Below are positions 56,720-64,000 of a DNA stretch of 64,000 nucleotides, one piece after another (the stretch's first letter is position 1; each line of letters starts with the position of its first letter). The notes under the pieces are model-generated. The model did no database searches. It was not told the origin of the DNA and saw nothing but the letters and a program-made list of their open reading frames with translations. A program made the translations under genes and the position numbers. This DNA comes from Paenibacillus sp. IHBB 10380 (GTDB taxonomy: Bacteria; Bacillota; Bacilli; Paenibacillales; Paenibacillaceae). Where the stretch lies: the NCBI RefSeq assembly GCF_000949425.1, contig NZ_CP010976.1, forward strand, positions 5,518,001 through 5,582,000. Reading direction: 5' to 3'.

Positions 56720-57365
56720 TTTGAACTTTATATTAGTATTCACGATTTTGTTCGAAGAAGTCAATCCGACATTAAATAAAAAGAGATAAATAATATAGAT
56801 TGATTCGAGGATAATAGCAGCATCGGATAACACAAGTTCCACGCTTTGGCTTAAGTCCTTGGTTGGAAGATGACTATACATGAGGCAGAGCCTTATCCTT
56901 AGGTCCTGCTCATTCTATATGGCTAAAAGTATATAGTTTTATTGAAACAGTTCATAAGCTTTTTAATATGATTTGACACATATCAAATCATATATCCAAA
57001 CAATTATGATATACGATTCAAATAGTATACTTTCTGACATTGAGAAATATGTAGGAACTAAGTGCTTCATAACTGTATTGACAAGAGAATAAGATGTAGC
57101 ATTCCAACAGGGATTAGAAGGTGGTCTAGGCGTTCTGACGATATCATCAGGTATGGGTGGGGGATAGTTTACGTGAGATGACGAGATAGCATAATATTCC
57201 AAATTGTGGTATGGTTAAAACGTCCTAAATGAACTGTTGCAAAAGAGGATTGAATGATGCGTATTGCGTATTAAAATGGGTTTATTCCGGGACTTTGAAG
57301 ATAGATAAGAAAACGAATACATAGATTTAATTGTTGTTGAATGTAATATCTTCAGGAGGTGAACT
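56720..57365. other. gene-free stretch with possible debris
   Basis: Nothing supported here. One short segment (57093-57166) reads LEGGLGVLTISSGMG, like the start of a PLP-dependent sulfhydrylase, but has no continuation. The last bases contain the AGGAGG site of the next gene. Confidence 0.5.
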
Positions 57366-58514
57366 ATGGCTACAAAAGTCCCTGTTAAAAAGGAGTTATT
57401 AATATGGGCTTATAATCGTCGTGTTCAAAAGGATAAGTTGCACGAAAAGTTTAAGTTATTGGATAAATGGCTGACAGGCGAGAAACAACCAACATTCAAG
57501 CAACTTGAAGATTTTGCTGCAGCTACGGCCACTCCGTTGGGATATTTCTTCTTGATGGAACCTCCAATAGAAACGTTACCTATTCCACATTACAGAACAC
57601 TAGAGGATGGGGAAAGCGAACAAGTAAGTCCAGACCTGATTGAAACTTTACATATTATGCAGAGAAGACAAGATTTTATGCGAGACTATTATGACCAATA
57701 TGTAGGGACAAAACTTGAATTTGTTGGTGCTTACCGAGATGCTACTGTCTCCCAATTAGCAAATACAATTCAAAGCTTATTAGAGTTACAACAAAATTGG
57801 GCACGTCAACATAGAACCTTTCATAATGCATTAAAATTTTTAATTGAAAAATGTGAGAATAATAGAATTACAGTAATGCAAAATGGAATTGTAGGTAGTA
57901 ATACTCATCGTCCATTAAATGTTGCAGAGTTCAGAGGGTTTGTATTAGTGGATAATATGGCTCCATTGATTTTCATTAATGCAGCAGATACAAAATCTGC
58001 TCAAATTTTTACCCTTGTACATGAACTAGCGCATATTCTAATAGGCTCTAGTGCAGTTGTGGAGGCATCCCCATTAAATGCTCATGATGCAGACGTTGAG
58101 AAATTGTGTAATGAAGCAGCAGCTGAAGTGTTGTGTCCTAAAGAGTTATTTATGAGGCAATGGCAAATTCATTACCCCGATGGTGTAGCTTATGAAACAT
58201 TAAGTAACCTATTTAAGGTAAGTCCAATTGTTATTGGAAGAAGGGCGCTGGACTTACACTGTATTACTAAAGAAGAGTTTTTTAGCTTTTACTATGAATA
58301 TTTAGAAAGATTAAAAAATCAGCAATCTAGACCCTCTTCCGGGGGCGACTTCTATAATACAACTATGAGCAGACTAGGCAATATTTTCACAAATGCAGTG
58401 ATTTATCAGACTATCACAGGAAACATTCAATATACTGATGCATTCAAATTAACTGGATTGAGAAATAAAACATTTGAGAACCTAGTTAATTTAGTAAGAA
58501 AAAGGGGTGTATAG
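57366..58514 (+). CDS. ImmA/IrrE-family metallopeptidase with degenerate HTH
   Basis: A 382-residue protein. The N-terminus (LLDKWLTGEKQPTFKQLEDFA, residues about 27-47) resembles an XRE-type HTH; the ImmA/IrrE (COG2856) zinc peptidase domain has HELAH at 219-223 in TLVHELAHILIGSS and a later NEAAAEVLCP motif with the third ligand. Such peptidases cleave repressors and can act as antitoxin-like controllers. AGGAGG lies six bases before the ATG. The next gene (DUF4411) starts two bases after its stop; the pair is a recurrent toxin-antitoxin-like unit. Confidence 0.88.
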   Translation: MATKVPVKKELLIWAYNRRVQKDKLHEKFKLLDKWLTGEKQPTFKQLEDFAAATATPLGYFFLMEPPIETLPIPHYRTLEDGESEQVSPDLIETLHIMQRRQDFMRDYYDQYVGTKLEFVGAYRDATVSQLANTIQSLLELQQNWARQHRTFHNALKFLIEKCENNRITVMQNGIVGSNTHRPLNVAEFRGFVLVDNMAPLIFINAADTKSAQIFTLVHELAHILIGSSAVVEASPLNAHDADVEKLCNEAAAEVLCPKELFMRQWQIHYPDGVAYETLSNLFKVSPIVIGRRALDLHCITKEEFFSFYYEYLERLKNQQSRPSSGGDFYNTTMSRLGNIFTNAVIYQTITGNIQYTDAFKLTGLRNKTFENLVNLVRKRGV

Positions 58515-58516
58515 AG

Positions 58517-59011
58517 TTGTATATATTAGATGCGAATGTATTTATCAGTGCACATAGAGGGTATTATGATTTTGATTTAGCGCCAAGTTTTTGGAAATCT
58601 CTAGTGAGCCATGCTGGCAAAAACAATATTCGTAGTATAGATAAGATTCAAGATGAAATAATTTCTCCTAACCCCAAAAACGCTGATAGACTGCATTTGT
58701 GGACTGCTGAAAACTTTAAGGTTTATTTTGAGCGAACAGATTCACAAGATGTGATTGAAAGTTATGCAGCTATACAACAATGGGCATATAGTAACCCACA
58801 ATTTACTCCTAGTGCTAAAGAGGAGTTCGCTCGAAATGCGGATGCTTGGTTAATTGCCTACGCAAAATCTAAAACTTATACGCTTGTCACGCATGAAGCA
58901 TACAATCCAGAAATGAGAAAGAGAATATTGATTCCTGTAGTTTGTAGAGAATTTAAGGTTGAATATGTAAACACTTTTGAAATGTTAAGAAGTTTACAGG
59001 TGAGTTTTTAG
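58517..59011 (+). CDS. DUF4411 PIN-like protein (toxin candidate)
   Basis: A 164-residue PIN-fold protein: YILDANVFISAHRGYY carries the first acidic residue (Asp4), and the NADAWLIAYAKSK segment (near 115-127) the further acidic site; this order is typical of DUF4411. PIN domains cut RNA. It starts with TTG 58517, seven bases after AAAGGGGTG, directly behind the ImmA/IrrE gene, which suggests the latter controls it. A perfect hairpin follows. Confidence 0.85.
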   Translation: MYILDANVFISAHRGYYDFDLAPSFWKSLVSHAGKNNIRSIDKIQDEIISPNPKNADRLHLWTAENFKVYFERTDSQDVIESYAAIQQWAYSNPQFTPSAKEEFARNADAWLIAYAKSKTYTLVTHEAYNPEMRKRILIPVVCREFKVEYVNTFEMLRSLQVSF

Positions 59012-59054
59012 TTGAAATCATATTAGTTTAAATATAAAGAAATAGCTATAACAC

Positions 59055-59077
59055 GGTTTATGCTCTCAGCATAAACC
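59055..59077 (+). terminator. hairpin after the DUF4411 gene
   Basis: GGTTTATGCT pairs perfectly with AGCATAAACC around CTC; no T run follows, so termination strength is uncertain. Confidence 0.5.
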
Positions 59078-59116
59078 ATCTATATGAAGAAACAACTCTT
59101 TCATTGTTAGCATCTA

Positions 59117-59305
59117 ATGGAGAAGAAGGGGCATAACGTTCATCAGACACGCCACAGCTTCATAACAGGGCTTGTACGTGAGGGAGAAGATATCAGTGTC
59201 ATACAGAATTTGAGTGGACACAATTCAGCAGATATGATTTTAAAATACAGTATGCCGAGTGAAGAAGATAAGCCGAAAGCTATAGATGGGATATTTAAGG
59301 ACTAA
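59117..59305 (+). pseudogene. C-terminal fragment of a tyrosine recombinase
   Basis: The 62 codons hold only the end of an XerC/D-type integrase: HQTRHSF (H-x-x-R), LSGHNSADM (second catalytic His) and the nucleophile Tyr in LKYSMPS. A TAG lies three codons before the ATG and there is no ribosome binding site. It is the trace of a former integrating element. Confidence 0.75.
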
Positions 59306-59329
59306 CCACTCTTTATGAGTGGTTTTTTT
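59304..59329 (+). terminator. terminator after the integrase remnant
   Basis: AACCACTC pairs with GAGTGGTT around TTTAT, followed by T7. The 650 bases from here to the DUF262 gene hold no gene I can support. Confidence 0.8.
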
Positions 59330-59984
59330 GTTGTTAAAATGGAAGCGGGTGAGGGGATGGTTAACAGTTGGATAACGTTTTTTGTTGTAGAGAAATGCTG
59401 GCACACATACAGCCTACTCGATAATGATTTTGAAGTTCCTATTTAGTCGGTTGGTTTTCTCGAGCCAAACGTAAGCTGAGGTCAAAGAGATTGCTTGAGC
59501 TTAAAATGAATACACTCTGTAAGATTCTGAAAGAATGCTAGAAACAAACATAATGTATAGCTGACTAGATTAGAAGTATCTTTGGGATGCTTCTTTAATT
59601 TTGTACGGTAAGGGTTTTTATGAATATGGAAGATAATCTGTTAAAGGATTATTTCGATAGTCTGTGAAAGCGGAGAGAACTTAGGTAAAACGTGCCTTAT
59701 TCCGCAATTTTGCCTTCATTGTGGAATCATAGAAGATTAATACTCTATGAATAATGCAATGAGATTGGAACAAATGTTCTACGAAAAATATAGTATGTAT
59801 AGTCTAGGTATGTAACGCAGACTATTAATTCTACGAATAAAACTACGATTTTTCATAAAAAACTAAATTAATAAATATATGCAATTAGTGTAACTAGAGG
59901 GTGTGAATCCATTATCTTAGTGTATATTTCACTTTTTCTCTTGTGTTATGGTTACTTATAACTGAAAATTAAGGTGGGTTTCTG

Positions 59985-61568
59985 GTGAGTGGAGTTAATT
60001 TGGATGCAATGATTCCAAAAGATGATTTTGAAATCGTAGAAGTAACTGAAGATGACCGTGGTGGTGGCAATTTCACTATTAGAATTATGGACATGGAGGT
60101 AAATGGTTGGTTCCTGGCTACTTATAGAAAACCAGATTTCCAAAGGGAAACGGTCAAGTGGAATAAGGAGACTATTTGTGGACTAATTGAAAACTTCTTA
60201 GATGAAGATTTAATTCCTGCAATTATTTTGTGGAGGAGTCCTAGTGGTATAGTCTTCATCCTAGATGGAGCGCATCGTTTAAGTGCTTTTGTTGCTTGGG
60301 TTAATGATGACTATGGAGACGGTCCAATCTCTAAGTTATTTTATAATGATTCCATACCAATCCGGCAAAGAGAATTAGCAGAGAAAGCCCGTAAATATGT
60401 AAACAAAAAAATCGGTCCTTATTCTGATTATAAGCGTGCATTAAGTGCCAAAAACAATACTGGTATTAAACCAGTTGTATACCTTCGTGCTAAAAGAATG
60501 GCATCAAGAGGCTTTGAATTTCAATGGGTGCGTGGAGATGCAAGAAAGGCTGAACAAGCTTTTATAAGAATCAACAAAAAGTCTGTTACTATTAGTGACT
60601 CCGAATTAGTTATTTTGGAAACAAGAAAAACCCCGGTAACAATAGCTATGAGAGCAATACTAAGAGGTGGCACAGGGTTTAAATATTGGGGGAATTTTGT
60701 TGAAGAGGTACAGAAAGAGATAGAGGCACTTGGTGATAAAGCTTTTCTGTTGCTCTACACACCACCTTTAGAAGCCCATATAAGGTCATTAGACCGCTTA
60801 CCTGTTGCAGGTAACAATTACGCTCAACCAAGTTTACACCTGCTATTTGAGACAGTTAAGATTATAATAGAACACTTTTATCCAACCGATGAAGAACAAC
60901 AGGTTTTAAAATTTTCGGAGGATGAAGAAGGATTAAAAACAGTCGAAGTGTTGAAAAGCTGCATTACAACTTTTAAAAGAATAAATAGCAATAGCACATC
61001 TTCACTTGGATTGCACCCAGCTATATATTTCTATAATCACAAAACTGGAAGGTATCAGCCAACTACATTCATGTCCATTACGTCATTTATTTTACATTTA
61101 GACGAAGGCGGGTTGCTAAACAGTTTTATTGAAGTCAGAGAAGACTTCGAAAAATTTCTCGTTGATTATAATTACTTTATTGAACAAATAGTATTGAAAT
61201 TTGGAAGTCAAACAAGAAGTGTTGAACACCTTAAAAACTTCTATTTGGAGATTTTCAACAATCTTTTGTTAGGTCATAAAGTTGATGATATTCCAAGATA
61301 CTTATTAACATCTCCTGAGTTTAGTTTTCTTAAGTCTAATAATGAGCTTAACAAAAGAACAGGCGTTAACTTCTCAGACAATACAAAGAACGCTATATAT
61401 ATAAAGGAAGCATTATCTAACGCAATGCAGTGTAAAATTTGCCACTCTTTAATTCAGCCTAAAGCAAGTTCTTTTGACCATAAAATCAGAATAAGTGAAG
61501 GTGGAATAGGGGATGTTGAAAATGGACAGCTTGCTCATCCTTATTGCAATAGTATATATAAGAATTAA
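59985..61568 (+). CDS. DUF262-HNH protein (GmrSD/DndB-like nuclease candidate)
   Basis: A 527-residue protein. The N-terminal DUF262 (ParB-like) domain has RKPDFQRETVKWNKE and the nucleotide-binding ILDGAHRLSAF motif (near residue 93). The C-terminus is an HNH nuclease: CKICHSLI (zinc Cys pair), SSFDHKIRISEGGIGD and NGQLAHPYCNS. DUF262 plus a nuclease is the layout of modification-dependent restriction (GmrSD) and of several orphan defence genes. Start GTG 59985 follows AAGGTGGG. Alone in its transcript, ended by a clear terminator. Confidence 0.85.
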   Translation: MSGVNLDAMIPKDDFEIVEVTEDDRGGGNFTIRIMDMEVNGWFLATYRKPDFQRETVKWNKETICGLIENFLDEDLIPAIILWRSPSGIVFILDGAHRLSAFVAWVNDDYGDGPISKLFYNDSIPIRQRELAEKARKYVNKKIGPYSDYKRALSAKNNTGIKPVVYLRAKRMASRGFEFQWVRGDARKAEQAFIRINKKSVTISDSELVILETRKTPVTIAMRAILRGGTGFKYWGNFVEEVQKEIEALGDKAFLLLYTPPLEAHIRSLDRLPVAGNNYAQPSLHLLFETVKIIIEHFYPTDEEQQVLKFSEDEEGLKTVEVLKSCITTFKRINSNSTSSLGLHPAIYFYNHKTGRYQPTTFMSITSFILHLDEGGLLNSFIEVREDFEKFLVDYNYFIEQIVLKFGSQTRSVEHLKNFYLEIFNNLLLGHKVDDIPRYLLTSPEFSFLKSNNELNKRTGVNFSDNTKNAIYIKEALSNAMQCKICHSLIQPKASSFDHKIRISEGGIGDVENGQLAHPYCNSIYKN

Positions 61569-61652
61569 GTAGAGTTAATAATTCTAATACTATTCAGAAA
61601 ACATCCGATAAGAATTCTATGACTGAACTTTTTACGATATTAAAAGTAAAAT

Positions 61653-61692
61653 AAAAAGCAGTACCCCATGAAAAATTGAGGTACTGCTTTTT
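61653..61692 (+). terminator. terminator after the DUF262-HNH gene
   Basis: AAAAAGCAGTACC pairs perfectly with GGTACTGCTTTTT around a 14-base loop. Confidence 0.85.
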
Positions 61693-61699
61693 ATTTTCA

Positions 61700-62690
61700 G
61701 AAAAAAATTTTTTTCATCTAGTGTAAGTAAGAAAAATAAATATTTATGGAGTAGTAAATACTATTCTCTGTCAACTTAAGATAAACTCAGCAGGATAGAG
61801 TAAAGGTTTCCTAATCTGTGACTCTGTACTTGTGAGATTTTTATTGCAGGAATCGTGTTGACTGTAACAATTAGGCGGAGTGTCGTTAGGTAGAACAATT
61901 TTTTGTGTATGTATTTTTTTAGAGCACACAAGATTTGGTTTTGGTCTAGTTACAACGATTTATTATTAACTCAAAACGAACCGTACACCCTTGTGAATCA
62001 AGCATTCTTTCCTTCGACTAAGTCTACTAATTGCATCAATTTTGAGCTTATTGTGTTGGTTGCCGATAAAGACCAGTTTACATAAATTCATCACTACTTT
62101 AAAGTTAAAACAGCAATATAAATATGTGAAGTAGTCTATATTTTTTAAATAGAGAATAAACGTGATAATACCAATGGATTCAGCGTTCTGCATTGCAAAA
62201 CGCAGCATCTGTTGCAGCTATCTTCTTGACAACTGAAGCAACTATTGTTTCGGTTTTTTTTGTAAGTATTTTATGAGTTTATAGGCTTTGAACTTGTATT
62301 CAAATTCATCACATATTACAATAATCACAGACCAATAAATTGTGGTCATAAAACCTATAAATACCTAGTGAGATGGGAAAAGTATATGGTTTATAAAACC
62401 CCCGAAACCCTTACGGCTCTAGGCGGCAACATCGTCAACGAATGAGCAATGCTAACAATTATTATCAATATCTCCAAGTCTAAGCCAACGAACTCGGAAT
62501 TCATTGCCATGGTGTCGGATAACTACGAATGAATAGAGCTAAAGAGATTGAGGGATGATGTTAAGGTGAATAATGGATTTTGAAGTTAGAAATTCTTATA
62601 TCGATACAGATCAGTTCCTGCTACTAGTGACTGAAAAGTCCATTTCCAATCTGGTGTGCTGTAATATTTTTATCCGCATTGTTATTAGTT
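61700..62690. other. long gene-free stretch
   Basis: About one kilobase without a supported gene. Short open pieces near 62386 (19 codons) and 62573 (39 codons, after AAGGTG) look like decayed coding sequence but match nothing I know. The region separates two defence genes and may be an insertion/deletion scar. Confidence 0.5.
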
Positions 62691-62700
62691 AAAAGGGGAA

Positions 62701-62742
62701 TGAAAGGAGGGACTAGCACAAATGCTACGCCCCTCCTTTTCA
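62701..62742 (-). terminator. terminator after the DUF2075 gene
   Basis: TGAAAGGAGGG pairs with CCCTCCTTTTCA and has an inner AGCA/TGCT stem; it lies 42 bases past the stop of the minus-strand gene. Confidence 0.75.
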
Positions 62743-62783
62743 CATTTAAAGAGTGTAAAGTGAGATTTATCTCTCACATTTTT

Positions 62784-64000
62784 TCACTCAATTCTAGATT
62801 TGAAGAATCTCTCTGTATCCTTATCCATGAAGTATACATAGCAGCCTTTCATACCACGAGTTAGAAGGACCCTATAAGTGTTTTTCACTAAATCAACAAA
62901 CTGTTCCTTAGAACGCTTTACAACAGTATCATGGGAATGTTCTTTATGTCCTTCCCATGATTGATTATCAAAATCATAGGTTAGGTCCTTCCCGAATATG
63001 ATGCCTACATAATCGAATTCAAATCCTTGTGCAGTATATACACAACCGACTTGATTAATTCCATTAGGATCATAAGCCCATAAAGATGATTGAGGAATAT
63101 TTATATCCAATCTTCTTGCATTAGGCTTAGCATTCCATGGTCTTTTAAAGTCACCTACTATTACATCTTCAACTAGCGTTCCATCTGGATTTGGTTCTGA
63201 CCATTTCCAACAAAAACCTGCTGTTAATCTTGCAGTGTTACCTTCGCTATCTTTTTCTTTTATTGCATTGTCTAAATCTAATGGGGAATTAAAAACTTTA
63301 AACTCAAAATCATCATTTGAATCCCAAATAACATTCGCAGTTTTTTTAATGGACAGCGTATTGTTAATCCAATTTATGAATCCATCTGAACCGTTACATC
63401 TGAATTGTGCATCTAGTTCTTCCAAATATATTTTGCAATTGTTTTCTAATGCATACTTAGTAATGTAAGATACAGAACCAATCTCATCTGGTCGCACTAC
63501 TTGATCATCATCAATGAAAAATACAGATACTTTTGAGGCGTTAATAATTTCTGCAATTTGAGGTAGATCAGTTCTGTGTTCCTTTTTCATAAATCTATTA
63601 TTACTAGTCTTCCTAATTCGATGGGCCTCGTCACAAATTAATACATCAATTTCATTGTCTTTTGCATCCATATAGCTATTGAAATATTTAAACTGAGCAC
63701 TGCCTCGTTTGCCGATTATTTCACGTAAAGTCTCAGTAAATGCTTTAGAACCAGTTGCATAGTGGGCATTATACCCGTCTAATAAAAGGTCTGCCATTAG
63801 ATTAAGAGCAATTACTGACTTACCCGTTCCTGGACCGCCTTTTATTATAACAACTTGTTTTTGTTTATCATGAAATCCATCTCGTGCAAAGGCAAATATT
63901 TTATCATAAATAATTTGTTGCTTATCTAATAGGATATACTCTGAATTACCTTTTATTGTGTTACCTACATGATCCATTAATTTCTTGCTAGGTCTGTACT
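62784..64000 (-). CDS. DUF2075 (Schlafen group 3-like) helicase, cut by window edge
   Basis: The frame stays open through base 64000 (YRPSKKLMDH before the internal ATG at 63977), so the N-terminus lies outside the window. The visible 405 residues form a superfamily 1 helicase of the DUF2075 type: Walker A VIIKGGPGTGKSVIALNL, DEAH-like LICDEAHRIRK, FFIDDDQVVRPDE, FRCNGSDGF, QVGCVYTAQGFEFDYVG and VLLTRGMKGCYVYF near the end. Full-length relatives carry an N-terminal nuclease domain. Such proteins are frequent in defence islands; the function is not established here. Confidence 0.85.
   Translation of the reverse strand, partial: YRPSKKLMDHVGNTIKGNSEYILLDKQQIIYDKIFAFARDGFHDKQKQVVIIKGGPGTGKSVIALNLMADLLLDGYNAHYATGSKAFTETLREIIGKRGSAQFKYFNSYMDAKDNEIDVLICDEAHRIRKTSNNRFMKKEHRTDLPQIAEIINASKVSVFFIDDDQVVRPDEIGSVSYITKYALENNCKIYLEELDAQFRCNGSDGFINWINNTLSIKKTANVIWDSNDDFEFKVFNSPLDLDNAIKEKDSEGNTARLTAGFCWKWSEPNPDGTLVEDVIVGDFKRPWNAKPNARRLDINIPQSSLWAYDPNGINQVGCVYTAQGFEFDYVGIIFGKDLTYDFDNQSWEGHKEHSHDTVVKRSKEQFVDLVKNTYRVLLTRGMKGCYVYFMDKDTERFFKSRIE

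Noticed and set aside
57093..57166. Short segment resembling a PLP sulfhydrylase (LEGGLGVLTISSGMG)
   Set aside because: Only about 20 residues fit and neither side continues the family; chance or very old debris cannot be told apart.
62573..62692. 39-codon ORF after AAGGTG
   Set aside because: Sequence is not recognisable, lies in apparent debris and ends at a terminator hairpin of the opposite strand.

Overview
The window reads as a chromosomal segment of a Paenibacillus-type Firmicute. This is inferred from gene families (YesM/YesN two-component pair, LplB/YtcP-type sugar permeases, SLH protein, SigV/RsiV, YrrT-MccAB, tyrosyl T-box), AGGAGG-type ribosome binding sites and CcpA-type cre sequences. 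No rRNA, tRNA or CRISPR array was seen.

Bases 1-10.1 kb are housekeeping and stress genes: the end of a DUF4132 protein, hflX behind a long leader with a short ORF and two terminators, an SLH surface protein, the reverse transsulfuration operon yrrT-mccA-mccB, a TPR protein, a lipoprotein and a beta/gamma-crystallin-like protein. Bases 10.1-23.7 kb form an N-glycan utilisation locus: secreted GH85 endoglycosidase, cytoplasmic GH38 alpha-mannosidase, sensor kinase and AraC-type regulator, two sugar permeases and a binding lipoprotein. Each of its three transcription units has a cre-like operator upstream.

Bases 24.3-34 kb hold a Cof phosphatase and a lysozyme-response cluster (secreted RsiV-like protein, OatA-type O-acetyltransferase, SigV, RsiV), then a PHP-family phosphatase, a second ECF sigma/anti-sigma pair and small secreted proteins. 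A hairpin-forming repeat occurs three times here. Bases 34.4-39.4 kb hold RluF, a nucleotidyltransferase/XRE pair behind a consensus promoter, a DUF6933 protein, T-box-tyrS and a lipoprotein.

From 36 kb, and densely from 39.7 kb to the right edge, the window is a defence and mobile-DNA island. A resident PLD-DEAD-DUF3427 helicase is split: its intact N-terminal part (39.8-40.7 kb) and frameshifted C-terminal remains (44.4-45.1 kb) flank a NUDIX gene plus a complete second helicase. A decayed copy of its leader lies at 36.1-36.3 kb. Then come a retron (leader RNA, two-TM protein, RT with NAxxH and YxDD motifs), a four-gene Wadjet system (jetD-jetA-jetB-jetC), HEPN-type genes, one broken, an ImmA/IrrE metallopeptidase with a DUF4411 PIN-like protein, an integrase remnant, a DUF262-HNH nuclease and, running off the edge, a DUF2075 helicase. 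Spacers in the island are long and hold gene debris, as expected of a region with repeated insertion and loss.
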